This document shows, one piece after another, positions 7,629 to 15,685 of a DNA stretch of 28,103 nucleotides. The notes below the pieces were generated by a model, which was not told the origin of the DNA, ran no database searches, and worked only from the letters and a program-made list of their open reading frames with translations. This DNA comes from JBAYJT01 sp041664965 (GTDB lineage: Bacteria > Pseudomonadota > Gammaproteobacteria > UBA9339), in NCBI GenBank assembly GCA_041664965.1, contig JBAYJT010000019.1, positions 1 through 28,103 on the forward strand, written 5' to 3'. The position numbers and the translations under genes were made by a program. How positions within the stretch are numbered: the first letter of the stretch is position 1; each line of letters begins with the position of its first letter.

Positions 7629-7764
7629 AATTATGAATGATGAATTATAAATTATGAATTTTAAAAGAATTTAGATAACTTCGCTAAACGAAGACAGTCA
7701 TCCAGTGACTTGGACGGGATCCAAACTCTTCAATTTATCATTCATAATTCATAATTTATAATTA
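7629..7764. repeat. AT-rich heptamer inverted-repeat element, copy A
   Basis: The left arm (7629-7661) is made of ATTATGA-like heptamers and the right arm (about 7732-7764) of their complements. A 16-base segment, TTCATAATTTATAATT, is shared in inverted orientation, so a long hairpin can form around about 70 bases of unrelated sequence. The right arm runs into the stop codon of the transporter gene. The ACATGTCTAC repeat copy 2 adjoins the left arm. Confidence 0.7.
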
Positions 7765-9108
7765 TTTTTTTCTATCACGAATAAAAAACGTAAATATAAC
7801 CGCGATGATCATAGCAAAACCACCGAGCTCTACTACGCTCATAGCGTGATTAGAGAAAAATGCTTTGGCTATACCGCCCAAGGTTAAAGCCGCTAAAATT
7901 TCTGGCACGCAAATGGTAATATTTAAAAGCCCCATGTAAAGACCCATTTTATCTTCCGGAAGCGAACCAGCCAAGATTGCGTACGGAATAGTAACTATGC
8001 TCGCCCAAGCAGCGCCAAGACCGATCATACAGATAAAAAGCCCCCAAGAGGAATGCACGTGATTCGAAGCAATTAAGCCTAAAGCGCCGAGCGTTAAACA
8101 TAAAGCGTGTGCACCTTTTCGAGTAATCAACTTGGAAATTTTAGGCAATAAAGCGGAAACGATAATGCTAACAAAAGTGTAAGTAGCAAAGCACATGCCG
8201 CCTAGCGCAATGCCGTCTTCTAGCATTCTATGATAAACCGGCTGCCCTTCTACTTGCGCATCTGGCGGCAAGCCAAAAATACTTTGGGCAACACCAATTC
8301 CATAATACAAAAATACGCAAAACATACCGAGCCAAGAAAAGAACTGCACGTAGGAAACTTCGCGCATAATCTTGGGGATTTTTAAAAGCTCACCAAAAGA
8401 TTTGAGATAACTAAGAATAGCCTCTCCCAATGATCCATCTTTTTTGAAATGCAATGCAGAAGCGACTTTTTCGACTACAGTTGGTGGATATTCTTTGCTA
8501 GCAAACACTGTCCAAAGATTACTTAATAAAAACACTCCTGCGCCAATATAGAAAGACAAGCGTAAGGTGATAGGAATAACATTGCTATCAGCAGGATTAG
8601 ATTGTAAGCCAAACACATGCAAGAACATCCAGGGCAATATGGAAGCTAGCGTTGATCCAACGCCCACTAAGCAAGTTTGAATGGAGTAGCAAGTAGTATG
8701 TTGCTCAGAAGGAGAAACGTCAGCAACTAAAGCTCGATATGGCTGCATAGCAACGTTAATGCTGCCATCTAACAACCACAAAAGCGTTGCAGCAAACCAA
8801 ATCGAAGGCGAATTAGGCATTAAAATTAAAGCCAAAGTTGAGATAAGTGCGCCAGCTAGAATGTAAGGCCTACGGCGCCCTAATCGACACCAAGTGCGGT
8901 CGCTGAAATATCCTAAAATTGGCTGAATGATCATGCCACTTAAAGGCGCCGCTAGCCACAAATAACCCATATTGCTAACGTCGGCACCCAAAAATTTATA
9001 GATACCGCTCATGTTGGCCATTTGCAGAGCCCAACCGAATTGAATTCCTAAAAACCCGAAATTCAAATTCACCATTTTAGCGAAACTTAAGCGTTGCTTC
9101 TCAGCCAT
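7762..9108 (-). CDS. MFS sugar transporter (SLC45/GPH-like), probably for maltose
   Basis: With the start at 9108 the protein has 448 residues and about 12 membrane segments. The N-terminus (LNFGFLGIQFGWALQMANMS) and the loop between segments 2 and 3, GYFSDRTWCRLGRRRPYIL, are typical of SLC45-like sugar:proton symporters; the GRRRPY motif is the strongest sign. An upstream ATG in frame at 9261 is rejected: it would overlap dacB, would put the -10 promoter element inside the gene, and lacks the GGAGG found just before 9108. In Bacteroidetes and some gammaproteobacteria such transporters sit beside GH65 maltose phosphorylases, as here. It most likely brings maltose across the inner membrane for the downstream enzyme. 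Substrate is inferred from context. Confidence 0.85.
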   Translation of the reverse strand: MAEKQRLSFAKMVNLNFGFLGIQFGWALQMANMSGIYKFLGADVSNMGYLWLAAPLSGMIIQPILGYFSDRTWCRLGRRRPYILAGALISTLALILMPNSPSIWFAATLLWLLDGSINVAMQPYRALVADVSPSEQHTTCYSIQTCLVGVGSTLASILPWMFLHVFGLQSNPADSNVIPITLRLSFYIGAGVFLLSNLWTVFASKEYPPTVVEKVASALHFKKDGSLGEAILSYLKSFGELLKIPKIMREVSYVQFFSWLGMFCVFLYYGIGVAQSIFGLPPDAQVEGQPVYHRMLEDGIALGGMCFATYTFVSIIVSALLPKISKLITRKGAHALCLTLGALGLIASNHVHSSWGLFICMIGLGAAWASIVTIPYAILAGSLPEDKMGLYMGLLNITICVPEILAALTLGGIAKAFFSNHAMSVVELGGFAMIIAVIFTFFIRDRKK

Positions 9109-9147
9109 ACAACCTCCTTCCAAGTATAAAAAAATAAGCCCGGGGAA

Positions 9148-9175
9148 ATTATACAGAATAAAGACCGCAAGACAA
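9148..9175 (-). promoter_or_regulatory. Promoter of the sugar transporter gene
   Basis: On the minus strand TTGTCT (9170-9175) and a perfect TATAAT (9148-9153) are 16 bp apart, about 40 bases before the 9108 start codon and directly after dacB. This gives the transporter, and perhaps the phosphorylase, its own transcription. Confidence 0.55.
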
Positions 9176-9184
9176 AGAAATCGA

Positions 9185-10714
9185 TTACATGTTTCTCGCG
9201 AGGAAAGAGCAAATTTCGTCTTCCAATTGGCGATATTTTGGCGGTTTGCCAAGAAAATCATTGATCATAATAGCAAACCCGAAGACCTTGCCGCTTTTGG
9301 TAACCACATAACCAGCCAATGATGAGATGCTAGTCATAGTTCCTGTCTTTGCGTGCACTCTGCCTCTCAAATCCGGGGCTGATAGCCTGTATGCTAAACT
9401 GCCATCAATACCACTATTAGGAAGCGCTTGGTAGAACGGCTCGCGAATATTTGAATTATGGTAAACAGCATACAAAAGCCGCTCCATAGTAAGCGGCGAA
9501 ACCAAGTTGTAATGCGAAAGACCAGAACCGTCGACAATGCGTGTATTGTGCGCTTCAATGCCTATTTGCGACTTCAAAATCGCATAAACAGCCTTAGAAC
9601 TAGAGTGCCAACTGGCAGTTTTGTGAAAATAATCAAACCCAATTTTTTTAAAAAGCGCATCGGCAATTAAATTATCAGATTTTTTTAGCATAACACGCAC
9701 TAAATCGCGAAGCGGCGGAGAATCGTGGCTAGCTAAAACATTAAGATTATCACCAGTTGGTGATTTGCCTATTTTAATTTTACCATTAATTTTAATGCCC
9801 TGTTCGGCAAAAATACTACTTAAAACATTGATCGCATAAAGGCGAATATTTTTTACTGCGACAACCAAACTCACAGTTTGAGAATTGGGCCAAATGCATC
9901 CCGTTAAATAATATTTATTATCATCTGTAACACGCAGATCCATCGGACAATCATCAGCTCCAGCGCGCCTTGTAACCAATAAGCTTGTTATCTGCACAGA
10001 CTGGTTGCCAGGGGAATTCTTCACTACAGCTAGATGATCCTCTTTTGTGCCGGGAGTCACATGAAAAGGAAAACAATTTTTATCTAACATAATGGCGTTA
10101 GTTGGAGCAGCATAACAAAAATTTTTCTCATCCCACATCCAGCCTGGACCATAACTGCTTTGATCAAATATGCTGTCGTCTATGTACACATTACCTTGAA
10201 TGTTAGTAACACCAGATTGTTTAATCCGAGCAACCATATTTACTAAATCATTGCGGTGCAAGACTGGATCGCCATCAAAATAAAAATAAAGATCCCCTGG
10301 CAAAGTGCCATTCGCATTAGGCTTTACATGTGAAATCGCTTTTGTGGTAAAAACAGTATCAGCGCCTAAGCGCTCTAAAGCAGCTGCTGCAGTAAAAATT
10401 TTCAGTGAACTTGCTGGTTTAAAAAGGCGTGCAGCATTTTGTTGATAGATAATTTTTCCATCGCTCATGGACTGCACAATAATGCCAATATCTACATTGG
10501 GGTCGTATTTAGCTAAAATATGCGCAACTGCTGCATTTAATTGCGAATTTTGATTAACTGCAAACTGCGAAACTTTATTACTCGTTAATGCAGGAATACT
10601 AGTTTTGGCATGAGAGACTTTAGCTTTATGATGTTTTTTTGCTAACGCACCGTCAGAAAATAAAAATAAAGAAAAAATTAATGTTAATGAGAGAATACGA
10701 ATTAAATTCTTCAT
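9185..10714 (-). CDS. dacB: D-alanyl-D-alanine carboxypeptidase/endopeptidase, PBP4 type (peptidase S13)
   Basis: Trims or cuts peptidoglycan cross-links in the periplasm. From ATG at 10714 it has 509 residues (477 in Escherichia coli PBP4). A signal peptide is clear: MKNLIRILSLTLIFSLFLFS with a likely cut after GALA. The three penicillin-binding motifs are present: SSLK with the nucleophile Ser102, SDN in KSDNLIADALF, and KTGT near the C-terminus (HAKTGTMTS). The long insertion between the SxxK and SxN motifs is typical of class C PBPs. A TTG five codons further upstream (10729) is possible but lacks a better ribosome-binding site. It follows tRNA-Val on the same strand. The tract after the signal is rich in Lys and His (KKHHKAKVSHAK), which is unusual but of unknown meaning. 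Confidence 0.9.
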   Translation of the reverse strand: MKNLIRILSLTLIFSLFLFSDGALAKKHHKAKVSHAKTSIPALTSNKVSQFAVNQNSQLNAAVAHILAKYDPNVDIGIIVQSMSDGKIIYQQNAARLFKPASSLKIFTAAAALERLGADTVFTTKAISHVKPNANGTLPGDLYFYFDGDPVLHRNDLVNMVARIKQSGVTNIQGNVYIDDSIFDQSSYGPGWMWDEKNFCYAAPTNAIMLDKNCFPFHVTPGTKEDHLAVVKNSPGNQSVQITSLLVTRRAGADDCPMDLRVTDDNKYYLTGCIWPNSQTVSLVVAVKNIRLYAINVLSSIFAEQGIKINGKIKIGKSPTGDNLNVLASHDSPPLRDLVRVMLKKSDNLIADALFKKIGFDYFHKTASWHSSSKAVYAILKSQIGIEAHNTRIVDGSGLSHYNLVSPLTMERLLYAVYHNSNIREPFYQALPNSGIDGSLAYRLSAPDLRGRVHAKTGTMTSISSLAGYVVTKSGKVFGFAIMINDFLGKPPKYRQLEDEICSFLARNM

Positions 10715-10750
10715 GTTCTTATTTACCAACTACTTGAAATAGAAAAGTAA

Positions 10751-10825
10751 TGGTGGGCGATAGTGGGATCGAACCACTGGCCCCTGCCGTGTGAAGGCAG
10801 TGCTCTACCGCTGAGCTAATCGCCC
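10751..10825 (-). tRNA. tRNA-Val, anticodon CAC
   Basis: The minus strand folds into a complete 75-nt tRNA. The acceptor stem is GGGCGAT/ATCGCCC, the D arm holds AGCTCAGCGGTAGAGC, the anticodon stem CTGCC/GGCAG encloses loop TTCACAC with anticodon CAC (reads GUG), and the T arm is AGTGG-TTCGATC-CCACT. The 3' CCA is encoded. It lies between mvaS and dacB on the same strand and is probably cotranscribed with them. Confidence 0.95.
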
Positions 10826-10878
10826 AACATTTGAATTTTGCATGGTAGTAGAAAGAAGGCGTCCTGTCCAGCTGATCA

Positions 10879-12063
10879 TTAGGCTTCTTGAGAGTAAAAG
10901 CGCTCATGCTTTTTTAATGCTAAAAAGCGAAATCTTGCCTTTGGGGTCTTATGCACAATTGGATATTCGCCACCATCCGTAGGCAAGGTAAAATTATAAA
11001 AATCCAAATATTGCTGAAAATCAAGAGCTGTTCGCTTTGCCAATAGCTCTTGATGCTCTATAGCGAAAAGATTTTTTTGGTACCCTGGAACAACAACGCC
11101 GCTAAAAAACTCACCAGTGCATCCCGAACCATAGCTATATAAGCCAATTCTTTTACCGCTTAAATCTTCCACGCAATTTTCCAGAAGCGATGCAATACCA
11201 ACGTACAAAGATGCCGTGTAAGAATTGCCAATTTCGCGGCCATACCACAGAGAAATTCCAACTTGCCGCTCAATTTCCTCTGCATCTAAAATTATTTTTT
11301 CGCTTTTTGCAAGGCGCCTGTGTGCCATTTCAACTAATTTTGGAACTGGAGTATGATAGCAAAAATAAGCATGATCTTGAAACTTACGACCAGAAGCAGC
11401 AGAGTAATCCTTCCAACAAGATGACAAAATTTTTAAGTAAATTTCGCAAGAATATTTGCCATCAACCAACGGCTCGCGAGAATAATTTGGCCGCCAAAAA
11501 TCCATTACATCTTCCGTATAAAAAGCGCTTTCCTCTCCAATAGCCAACAACTTCGGATTAGCTGTCAAAAGCATTGCCACTGCGGCAGCTCCCTGCGAAG
11601 ATTCTGCTGCGCTTTTTAAACTATAACGTGCAACGTCAGAAGCAATAAGCAAAATTTTACGTTTAGGATTTTGTTTAAGAAGCGCCAAACCTAGCATCAA
11701 ACCTGCTGTTCCACCATAGCAGGCTTGCTTAAGTTCAACCACACGCAAGCGCTTAGGTAGGTTTAGTAACGTTTGTAAATAAACTCCGGCAGATTTTGAT
11801 TGATCGATGGAACTTTCGGTAGCAAACAAAACTGTATCGATAGCAGCAATTTCATCGGCACTCATCTTATTAACAATGCGCCAAGCTGCAGCAGCGGCCA
11901 ACGTCACAATATCTTGGTCCGGCGGTAAAATCGCCATCTTTTGCTGGCCTAGTTCAAGATAGTTTTCTGGAGGTACATTACGCTCCGCAGCCAAAACTTC
12001 TAGGTCCAAATAATAATCGGTTGTTTGTAAACTTATTGCGTCAATGCCAAATGATGTTTGCAT
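10879..12063 (-). CDS. mvaS: Hydroxymethylglutaryl-CoA synthase (mevalonate pathway)
   Basis: Condenses acetyl-CoA with acetoacetyl-CoA to HMG-CoA, the first committed step of mevalonate-dependent isoprenoid synthesis. The 394-residue length fits bacterial MvaS (about 385-390). All three catalytic residues are visible: Glu83 in ATESSID, the acyl-carrying Cys115 in QACYGGTAG, and His237 in CYHTPVPK. The N-terminal GIDAISLQTTDYYLDL and the GSGCTGEFFSG segment also fit. It is a complete gene with ATG at 12063 and AGAGA upstream. Most gammaproteobacteria use the MEP route instead; Legionella and Coxiella are known exceptions, so the gene helps to place the organism. None of the later mevalonate genes is in the window. 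tRNA-Val and dacB follow on the same strand. Confidence 0.92.
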   Translation of the reverse strand: MQTSFGIDAISLQTTDYYLDLEVLAAERNVPPENYLELGQQKMAILPPDQDIVTLAAAAAWRIVNKMSADEIAAIDTVLFATESSIDQSKSAGVYLQTLLNLPKRLRVVELKQACYGGTAGLMLGLALLKQNPKRKILLIASDVARYSLKSAAESSQGAAAVAMLLTANPKLLAIGEESAFYTEDVMDFWRPNYSREPLVDGKYSCEIYLKILSSCWKDYSAASGRKFQDHAYFCYHTPVPKLVEMAHRRLAKSEKIILDAEEIERQVGISLWYGREIGNSYTASLYVGIASLLENCVEDLSGKRIGLYSYGSGCTGEFFSGVVVPGYQKNLFAIEHQELLAKRTALDFQQYLDFYNFTLPTDGGEYPIVHKTPKARFRFLALKKHERFYSQEA

Positions 12064-12078
12064 GGGATTATCTCTTTT

Positions 12079-12199
12079 AATTATGAATTATGAATGATGA
12101 ATTATAAATTTTTAAGGAACTTAGTTGTATTTATATGGAAAAATTTCCTAATAATTCACAACTCATAATTCATCATTCATAATTTATAATTCATAATTT
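12079..12199. repeat. AT-rich heptamer inverted-repeat element, copy B
   Basis: The left arm (12079-12112) and right arm (about 12152-12199) share a 20-base perfect inverted match, ATAATTCATCATTCATAATT against its complement, around a ~40-base centre. Both arms are degenerate tandem ATTATGA heptamers. The element starts about 15 bases upstream of mvaS and is followed at once by the ACATGTCTAC repeat copy 3. Confidence 0.75.
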
Positions 12200-12203
12200 C
12201 CCC

Positions 12204-12245
12204 AAAACATGTCTACGTAAATTTCTTATAAATCAATTGGTTATA
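12204..12245 (+). repeat. ACATGTCTAC repeat, copy 3
   Basis: AAAACATGTCTACG, then TTCTTATAAATCAATTGGTTATA matches the family along its full length. It lies between the divergent mvaS and Panacea genes. The stretch from 12246 to 12360 shows nothing else recognisable. Confidence 0.7.
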
Positions 12246-12360
12246 TTTTCAAGTTACGATCCCTCGCCCACCCAACTCCAAAATAACACCATTTTTTTTC
12301 TTTTGCAATACCGTGAAAAACCGATTATTACCCCGCAAATTTTATATTCAAATGGATTCT

Positions 12361-12371
12361 TATGGTATAAT
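12361..12371 (+). promoter_or_regulatory. Extended -10 promoter of the Panacea operon
   Basis: TGG followed by a perfect TATAAT (12366-12371) gives a TGn-TATAAT extended -10, about 32 bases before the Panacea start codon. No good -35 is visible at 16-18 bp, which an extended -10 can tolerate. Confidence 0.6.
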
Positions 12372-12402
12372 GTCGCTTTAGTTAATCGATCAGGTGACGC
12401 AC

Positions 12403-12933
12403 ATGAGCAAGAACATAGAATTCAAAATGAATTATCAAAAGGCAATTGAGGTCATTTTGTATATTCTTAATAAATATAATAAAGAAGGAACTAACATGTA
12501 CAATTTGATTAAGATGATATTCGCAGCTGACAAATATCATCTTAATAAATATGCGCGACCAGTAACTGGAGATTGCTACATTAGAATGCAATATGGTACT
12601 GTTCCCTCTACAATATTAGATTACTTAAAATTTAGTGAATTGACATTGCAATCTATAGATGACAAGGAGTACCCATTTAAGAATGATGGCCATAAATTTT
12701 ATGCAACTAGAACCTACAACAATGATTTATTATCGGAAAGTGATATAGAGGCTATAGAGTACGGAATCAAAGAATACTATGGTCTATCATTTGCCGATGT
12801 TGAAAGTAAAAATCATAAAGAAAAATGCTGGATAAATACTAGCCCAAATGCCGTAATATCATTTGAATCAATGATAGACAATCATGATGTTTGTGAATAT
12901 TTAAAAGAAAATTCTTGTTGCATAGTAATATGA
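12403..12933 (+). CDS. Panacea-domain protein, probable antitoxin
   Basis: From ATG at 12403 (AGGTGA five bases upstream; GTG at 12394 is part of that site) it has 176 residues. The region LYILNKY...YNLIKMIFAADKYHL...GDCYIRMQYGTVPSTILDYLK matches the Panacea (SocA-like) domain: a helical start, then a conserved D.Y....YG.VP block. Panacea domains serve as interchangeable antitoxin domains paired with many unrelated toxins. The stop overlaps the next gene's start in an ATGA, typical of an antitoxin-toxin pair. Both genes are visibly more AT-rich than their neighbours, with frequent ATA, AGA and TTA codons, and they break a long run of minus-strand genes, so recent acquisition is likely. It has its own strong promoter. 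Domain call good, antitoxin role inferred. Confidence 0.78.
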   Translation: MSKNIEFKMNYQKAIEVILYILNKYNKEGTNMYNLIKMIFAADKYHLNKYARPVTGDCYIRMQYGTVPSTILDYLKFSELTLQSIDDKEYPFKNDGHKFYATRTYNNDLLSESDIEAIEYGIKEYYGLSFADVESKNHKEKCWINTSPNAVISFESMIDNHDVCEYLKENSCCIVI

Positions 12934-13295
12934 TTGTAAAAACTGGCGATATAATTCATTTGGATAATTACCCTGTTGAACACAGAAAAACAAAGTGGGC
13001 TGTTGTTATAGCAAGCGAAATGAAGTGGTGTTTTTGCATAAATACGAATAATCGATCCATTTATGCGTGTTTGCCTATTAAAAAAATAAAATATAGCTTT
13101 TTGTTAAATGATGAGCATTACATTGCATGCAGCATGGCAATAGAATATAACGAAAAAAATATTACAAAAAAGTTCGGAAAATTAGATTTGGAAGATTTGA
13201 AAAGATTACGAAATCATATCGGAAGTGTTAAAACATTAGCCATTAAATATCGTAATATCATTGTCTCAAATATTCAGAACGAAATTAAGCCTTAG
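12930..13295 (+). CDS. Small unknown protein partnered with Panacea, candidate toxin
   Basis: I do not recognise this 121-residue protein with certainty. The start is ATG at 12930, overlapping the Panacea stop by 4 bases; in-frame TTG codons upstream are not needed. The order of elements recalls MazF/PemK-type SH3-like toxins: GDIIHLDNYP near the N-terminus, a WAVVIAS strand, a middle strand before FLLNDEHYIACSMA, and a C-terminal helix LEDLKRLRNHIGSVKTL. The usual RPavVis signature is absent, so this is only a fold-level suspicion. The protein is basic and AT-rich in codon use, like its partner. Position next to Panacea is the main reason to call it a toxin. It could be a new Panacea-neutralised family. 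Confidence 0.6.
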   Translation: MIVKTGDIIHLDNYPVEHRKTKWAVVIASEMKWCFCINTNNRSIYACLPIKKIKYSFLLNDEHYIACSMAIEYNEKNITKKFGKLDLEDLKRLRNHIGSVKTLAIKYRNIIVSNIQNEIKP

Positions 13296-13394
13296 AAAAT
13301 ATAAAGTTGGTGTTCCATAACCCCATTATAAAACACCGCTCCCTTCAATCAACAATCTAGGTTTTCAAACTGAGATACTACCAAAATCCCGCTA

Positions 13395-13423
13395 TTGCGC
13401 AGTGTGAATTTAGGCGGCATAAT
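13395..13423 (+). promoter_or_regulatory. Putative promoter of the ABC exporter operon
   Basis: TTGCGC (13395-13400) and CATAAT (13418-13423) are separated by 17 bp, 30 bases before the ATPase start codon. The spacer 13296-13394 shows no clear terminator and no gene; readthrough from the Panacea pair cannot be excluded. Confidence 0.4.
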
Positions 13424-13453
13424 GAACTTGGGTGGGAGCATGGGGGCCCCTAA

Positions 13454-14389
13454 ATGGACAGCAACAAACCGCTAGCAATTGACGTCAAAAACTTAAAAAA
13501 AAGTTTCAATGGAAAACCAGCTGTACGCGACGTTTCCTTGAGCGTTCGCACTGGGGAAATTTTTGGATTTTTAGGCCCAAACGGCAGCGGCAAAACCACA
13601 ACCATTCGTATGCTCTGCGGACTTCTTACTCCTGATTCAGGCAGCGGCACTTGCCTTGGCAAAGATATTATTCGCGAATCACAAGCTATAAAACTAGAAG
13701 TGGGCTACATGGCCCAACGCTTTGGTCTTTACGACGATTTAAGTATAGAAGAGAATTTAAGCTTCATCGCCCGCCTCTACGGAGTTTCTAACCGCAAAGA
13801 AGTTGTAAAATCTACTATTGAAAATTTAGGGCTGACGAAGCGAGCCAAACAACTTGCAGGCACTCTTTCCGGTGGCTGGAAACAACGTCTTGCCTTATCT
13901 GCTGCCCTTTTACATAAACCAAAACTACTTTTACTAGACGAGCCAACCGCTGGCGTCGATCCAAAAGCCCGCCGCGATTTTTGGGGAAAAATTCATAAAT
14001 TAGCAACTCACGAAGGCATAACAACTTTAGTCAGCACACACTACATGGACGAAGCCGAACGCTGCCATCGTTTAGCCTACATAGCTGATGGCAAAATATT
14101 AGTACGGGGAACGGATCAAGAAATAATACAAAGTTCTAACTTAACTACTTGGCAAGTACGCGGCGAAAATCTATCTTCCTTAATGGAAAAGCTGCAAAAA
14201 TTGCCTGGCGTAGATCAAACTGTACTGTTTGGCAATCTCTTACATGTCAGCGGAAAAAATGCTGATCTTCTAGAAAAAAATATCGCCCCATTTAGATCTT
14301 CTTATCAATGGCAAAAAGTAGAAGCCACCTTAGAAGATGTTTTCATAAGCTTAGTTCCAAACAATAATTTCGATAATCATACGGATTAA
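13454..14389 (+). CDS. ABC-2 exporter ATP-binding protein (YbhF-like)
   Basis: This 311-residue ATPase powers the adjoining permease. Walker A is GPNGSGKTT at residues 41-49, the signature is LSGGWKQRLAL around residue 138, Walker B is LLLLDEPTAGVDP, and the switch histidine is in LVSTHYMDEAE. The tryptophan in LSGGWKQ, replacing the usual Q, is seen in the YbhF/drug-exporter branch. The last ~80 residues form the C-terminal extension common in this branch (TLEDVFISLV). The permease gene starts 2 bases after the stop, so the two are one operon. Such ATPases often have an HlyD-like adaptor gene beside them; none is present on either side here. Substrate unknown: drugs, lipids or other hydrophobic molecules are possible. 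Confidence 0.9.
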   Translation: MDSNKPLAIDVKNLKKSFNGKPAVRDVSLSVRTGEIFGFLGPNGSGKTTTIRMLCGLLTPDSGSGTCLGKDIIRESQAIKLEVGYMAQRFGLYDDLSIEENLSFIARLYGVSNRKEVVKSTIENLGLTKRAKQLAGTLSGGWKQRLALSAALLHKPKLLLLDEPTAGVDPKARRDFWGKIHKLATHEGITTLVSTHYMDEAERCHRLAYIADGKILVRGTDQEIIQSSNLTTWQVRGENLSSLMEKLQKLPGVDQTVLFGNLLHVSGKNADLLEKNIAPFRSSYQWQKVEATLEDVFISLVPNNNFDNHTD

Positions 14390-14391
14390 AA

Positions 14392-15534
14392 ATGATATTA
14401 ATATCTTGGCAACGCCTACTCGCTGTAATAGTCAAAGAGTTCATTCAAATGCGCCGCGATCGCGTAACTTTCGCCATGATCATAATGATCCCTCTGATTC
14501 AACTTATGTTATTTGGTTTTGCAATCAATACAAATCCGAAATACTTACCAACCGCCGTTTTAGCCGCCGACCAAAGCGATTTTACTCGTACTATCGTTCG
14601 ATCATTAGAAAACACAGAATATTTTCGCATCAACCCCAAAATCACAACAGAAAAAGCTGCTCATAAAGCCCTAGCTCTGGGTCGTACGCAATTTATTGTA
14701 AGTATTCCACCGAATTTCACACGTGATCTTTTACGCGGGGAGCGTCCACAAATTTTATTGGAAGCCGATGCCACTGATCCAGTCGCAACAGGCAGCGCTA
14801 TTGCGGCGATAAGAAGTTTGGCGCAACAAAATATTTTTTCCTCACTACTTACCAGTAACCTACAGTTTACGCAGTACTACGCTGCAAAATCACCAATAGA
14901 GCTAGTTGTCCACCCAGCTTACAACCCAGAAAATATCACTCAATACAACATAGTTCCGGGACTTTTAGGCGTGGTTTTAACTATGACCATGGTGGTGATT
15001 ACCAGTATGTGCATGACACGCGAGCGCGAACGCGGCACGATGGAAAATCTTCTTGCAACACCAGTAAGACCCCTAGAAGTTATCATCGGCAAAATAGCGC
15101 CCTACATAATCGTCGGCTATATTCAGCTTGTTTTGATTTTACTGGCTTCACGTTTTATTTTCCAAGTGCCAATGCAAGGTAGCGTCTGGCTTCTCGTCCT
15201 AGTTTCCTTACCATTTATCGCGGCTAATTTAAGCGTGGGACTTACGTTTTCCAGTCTTGCAACTAATCAACTACAAGCAGCGCAACTCGCCATGTTTTTC
15301 TTTTTACCATCGCTCCTCTTGTCTGGCTTCATGTTCCCTTTCTACGGCATGCCGCAATGGGCACAAACGTTAGGAAGCATCTTACCGCTTACGCATTTCT
15401 TACGCATCGTCCGCGGTATTGTCCTCAAGGGTAATGGCTTTTCATTGGTATGGCACGACCTTTGGCAAATCCTCACCTTTATGGTCGTTGCTGTTGGTGT
15501 TGGTGTTAAGAGATATCGCAAAACTCTGGATTAA
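14392..15534 (+). CDS. ABC-2 type exporter permease (YbhR/YbhS-like)
   Basis: The protein has 380 residues, in the usual range for full-length ABC-2 permeases of this type. It has one N-terminal membrane segment (MIIMIPLIQLMLFGFAI) after a basic start, a large external domain of about 150 residues, then five C-terminal membrane segments starting at YNIVPGLLGVVLTMTMVVITS. The RERERGTMENLLATPVRP motif after the second segment is diagnostic of the ABC-2 family. It would form a homodimeric channel with the ATPase encoded 2 bases upstream. It is convergent with the ankyrin-type gene; the 150-base spacer between them holds two repeat elements. Confidence 0.9.
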   Translation: MILISWQRLLAVIVKEFIQMRRDRVTFAMIIMIPLIQLMLFGFAINTNPKYLPTAVLAADQSDFTRTIVRSLENTEYFRINPKITTEKAAHKALALGRTQFIVSIPPNFTRDLLRGERPQILLEADATDPVATGSAIAAIRSLAQQNIFSSLLTSNLQFTQYYAAKSPIELVVHPAYNPENITQYNIVPGLLGVVLTMTMVVITSMCMTRERERGTMENLLATPVRPLEVIIGKIAPYIIVGYIQLVLILLASRFIFQVPMQGSVWLLVLVSLPFIAANLSVGLTFSSLATNQLQAAQLAMFFFLPSLLLSGFMFPFYGMPQWAQTLGSILPLTHFLRIVRGIVLKGNGFSLVWHDLWQILTFMVVAVGVGVKRYRKTLD

Positions 15535-15537
15535 AAA

Positions 15538-15581
15538 TGTAACTCGTTGATTTATAAAGATTTCATGTAGACATGTTTTTA
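15538..15581 (-). repeat. ACATGTCTAC repeat, copy 4
   Basis: On the minus strand it reads AAAAACATGTCTACATG, then CTTTATAAATCAACGAGTTA, a near full-length copy of the family. It begins 3 bases after the permease stop codon, between convergent genes. Confidence 0.7.
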
Positions 15582-15619
15582 CGCGCGATCACATACACAT
15601 GATGCCTATATCTCTCCCT

Positions 15620-15684
15620 CAGGGCGACGCTCGCTACGTTGTAGCTCTCTTGCCCTGGGCTATTCTAATCCGCCACGTTGTGGC
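15620..15684. repeat. Palindromic repeat, second copy of the 3328 island's first part
   Basis: CAGGGC (15620-15625) pairs with GCCCTG (15652-15657), followed by GGGCTATTCTA and the hairpin GCCAC-gtt-GTGGC (15672-15684). The order and most bases match 3331-3391, though the inner segment differs. It ends directly at the stop codon of the ankyrin-type gene and may help to end transcription from both sides. Confidence 0.7.
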
Positions 15685-15685
15685 T

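Noticed and set aside
7629..7764. CRISPR-like array from the regularly spaced AT-rich repeats
   Set aside because: The heptamers are tandem without unique spacers and occur in inverted arms; no cas genes are present.
9109..9261. N-terminal extension of the sugar transporter to 499 residues
   Set aside because: It overlaps dacB and contains the TATAAT promoter; the GGAGG site supports the start at 9108.
10719..10907. 62-codon minus-strand frame across the tRNA
   Set aside because: It reads straight through the tRNA-Val gene and the end of mvaS, so it is not a protein gene.
12237..12449. 70-codon plus-strand frame before the Panacea gene
   Set aside because: It overlaps the Panacea promoter, ribosome-binding site and start in another frame and has no family likeness.
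13296..13453. Remnant of an HlyD-like adaptor gene in front of the ABC exporter
   Set aside because: The 158-base spacer has no coding frame resembling HlyD; only a possible promoter is visible.
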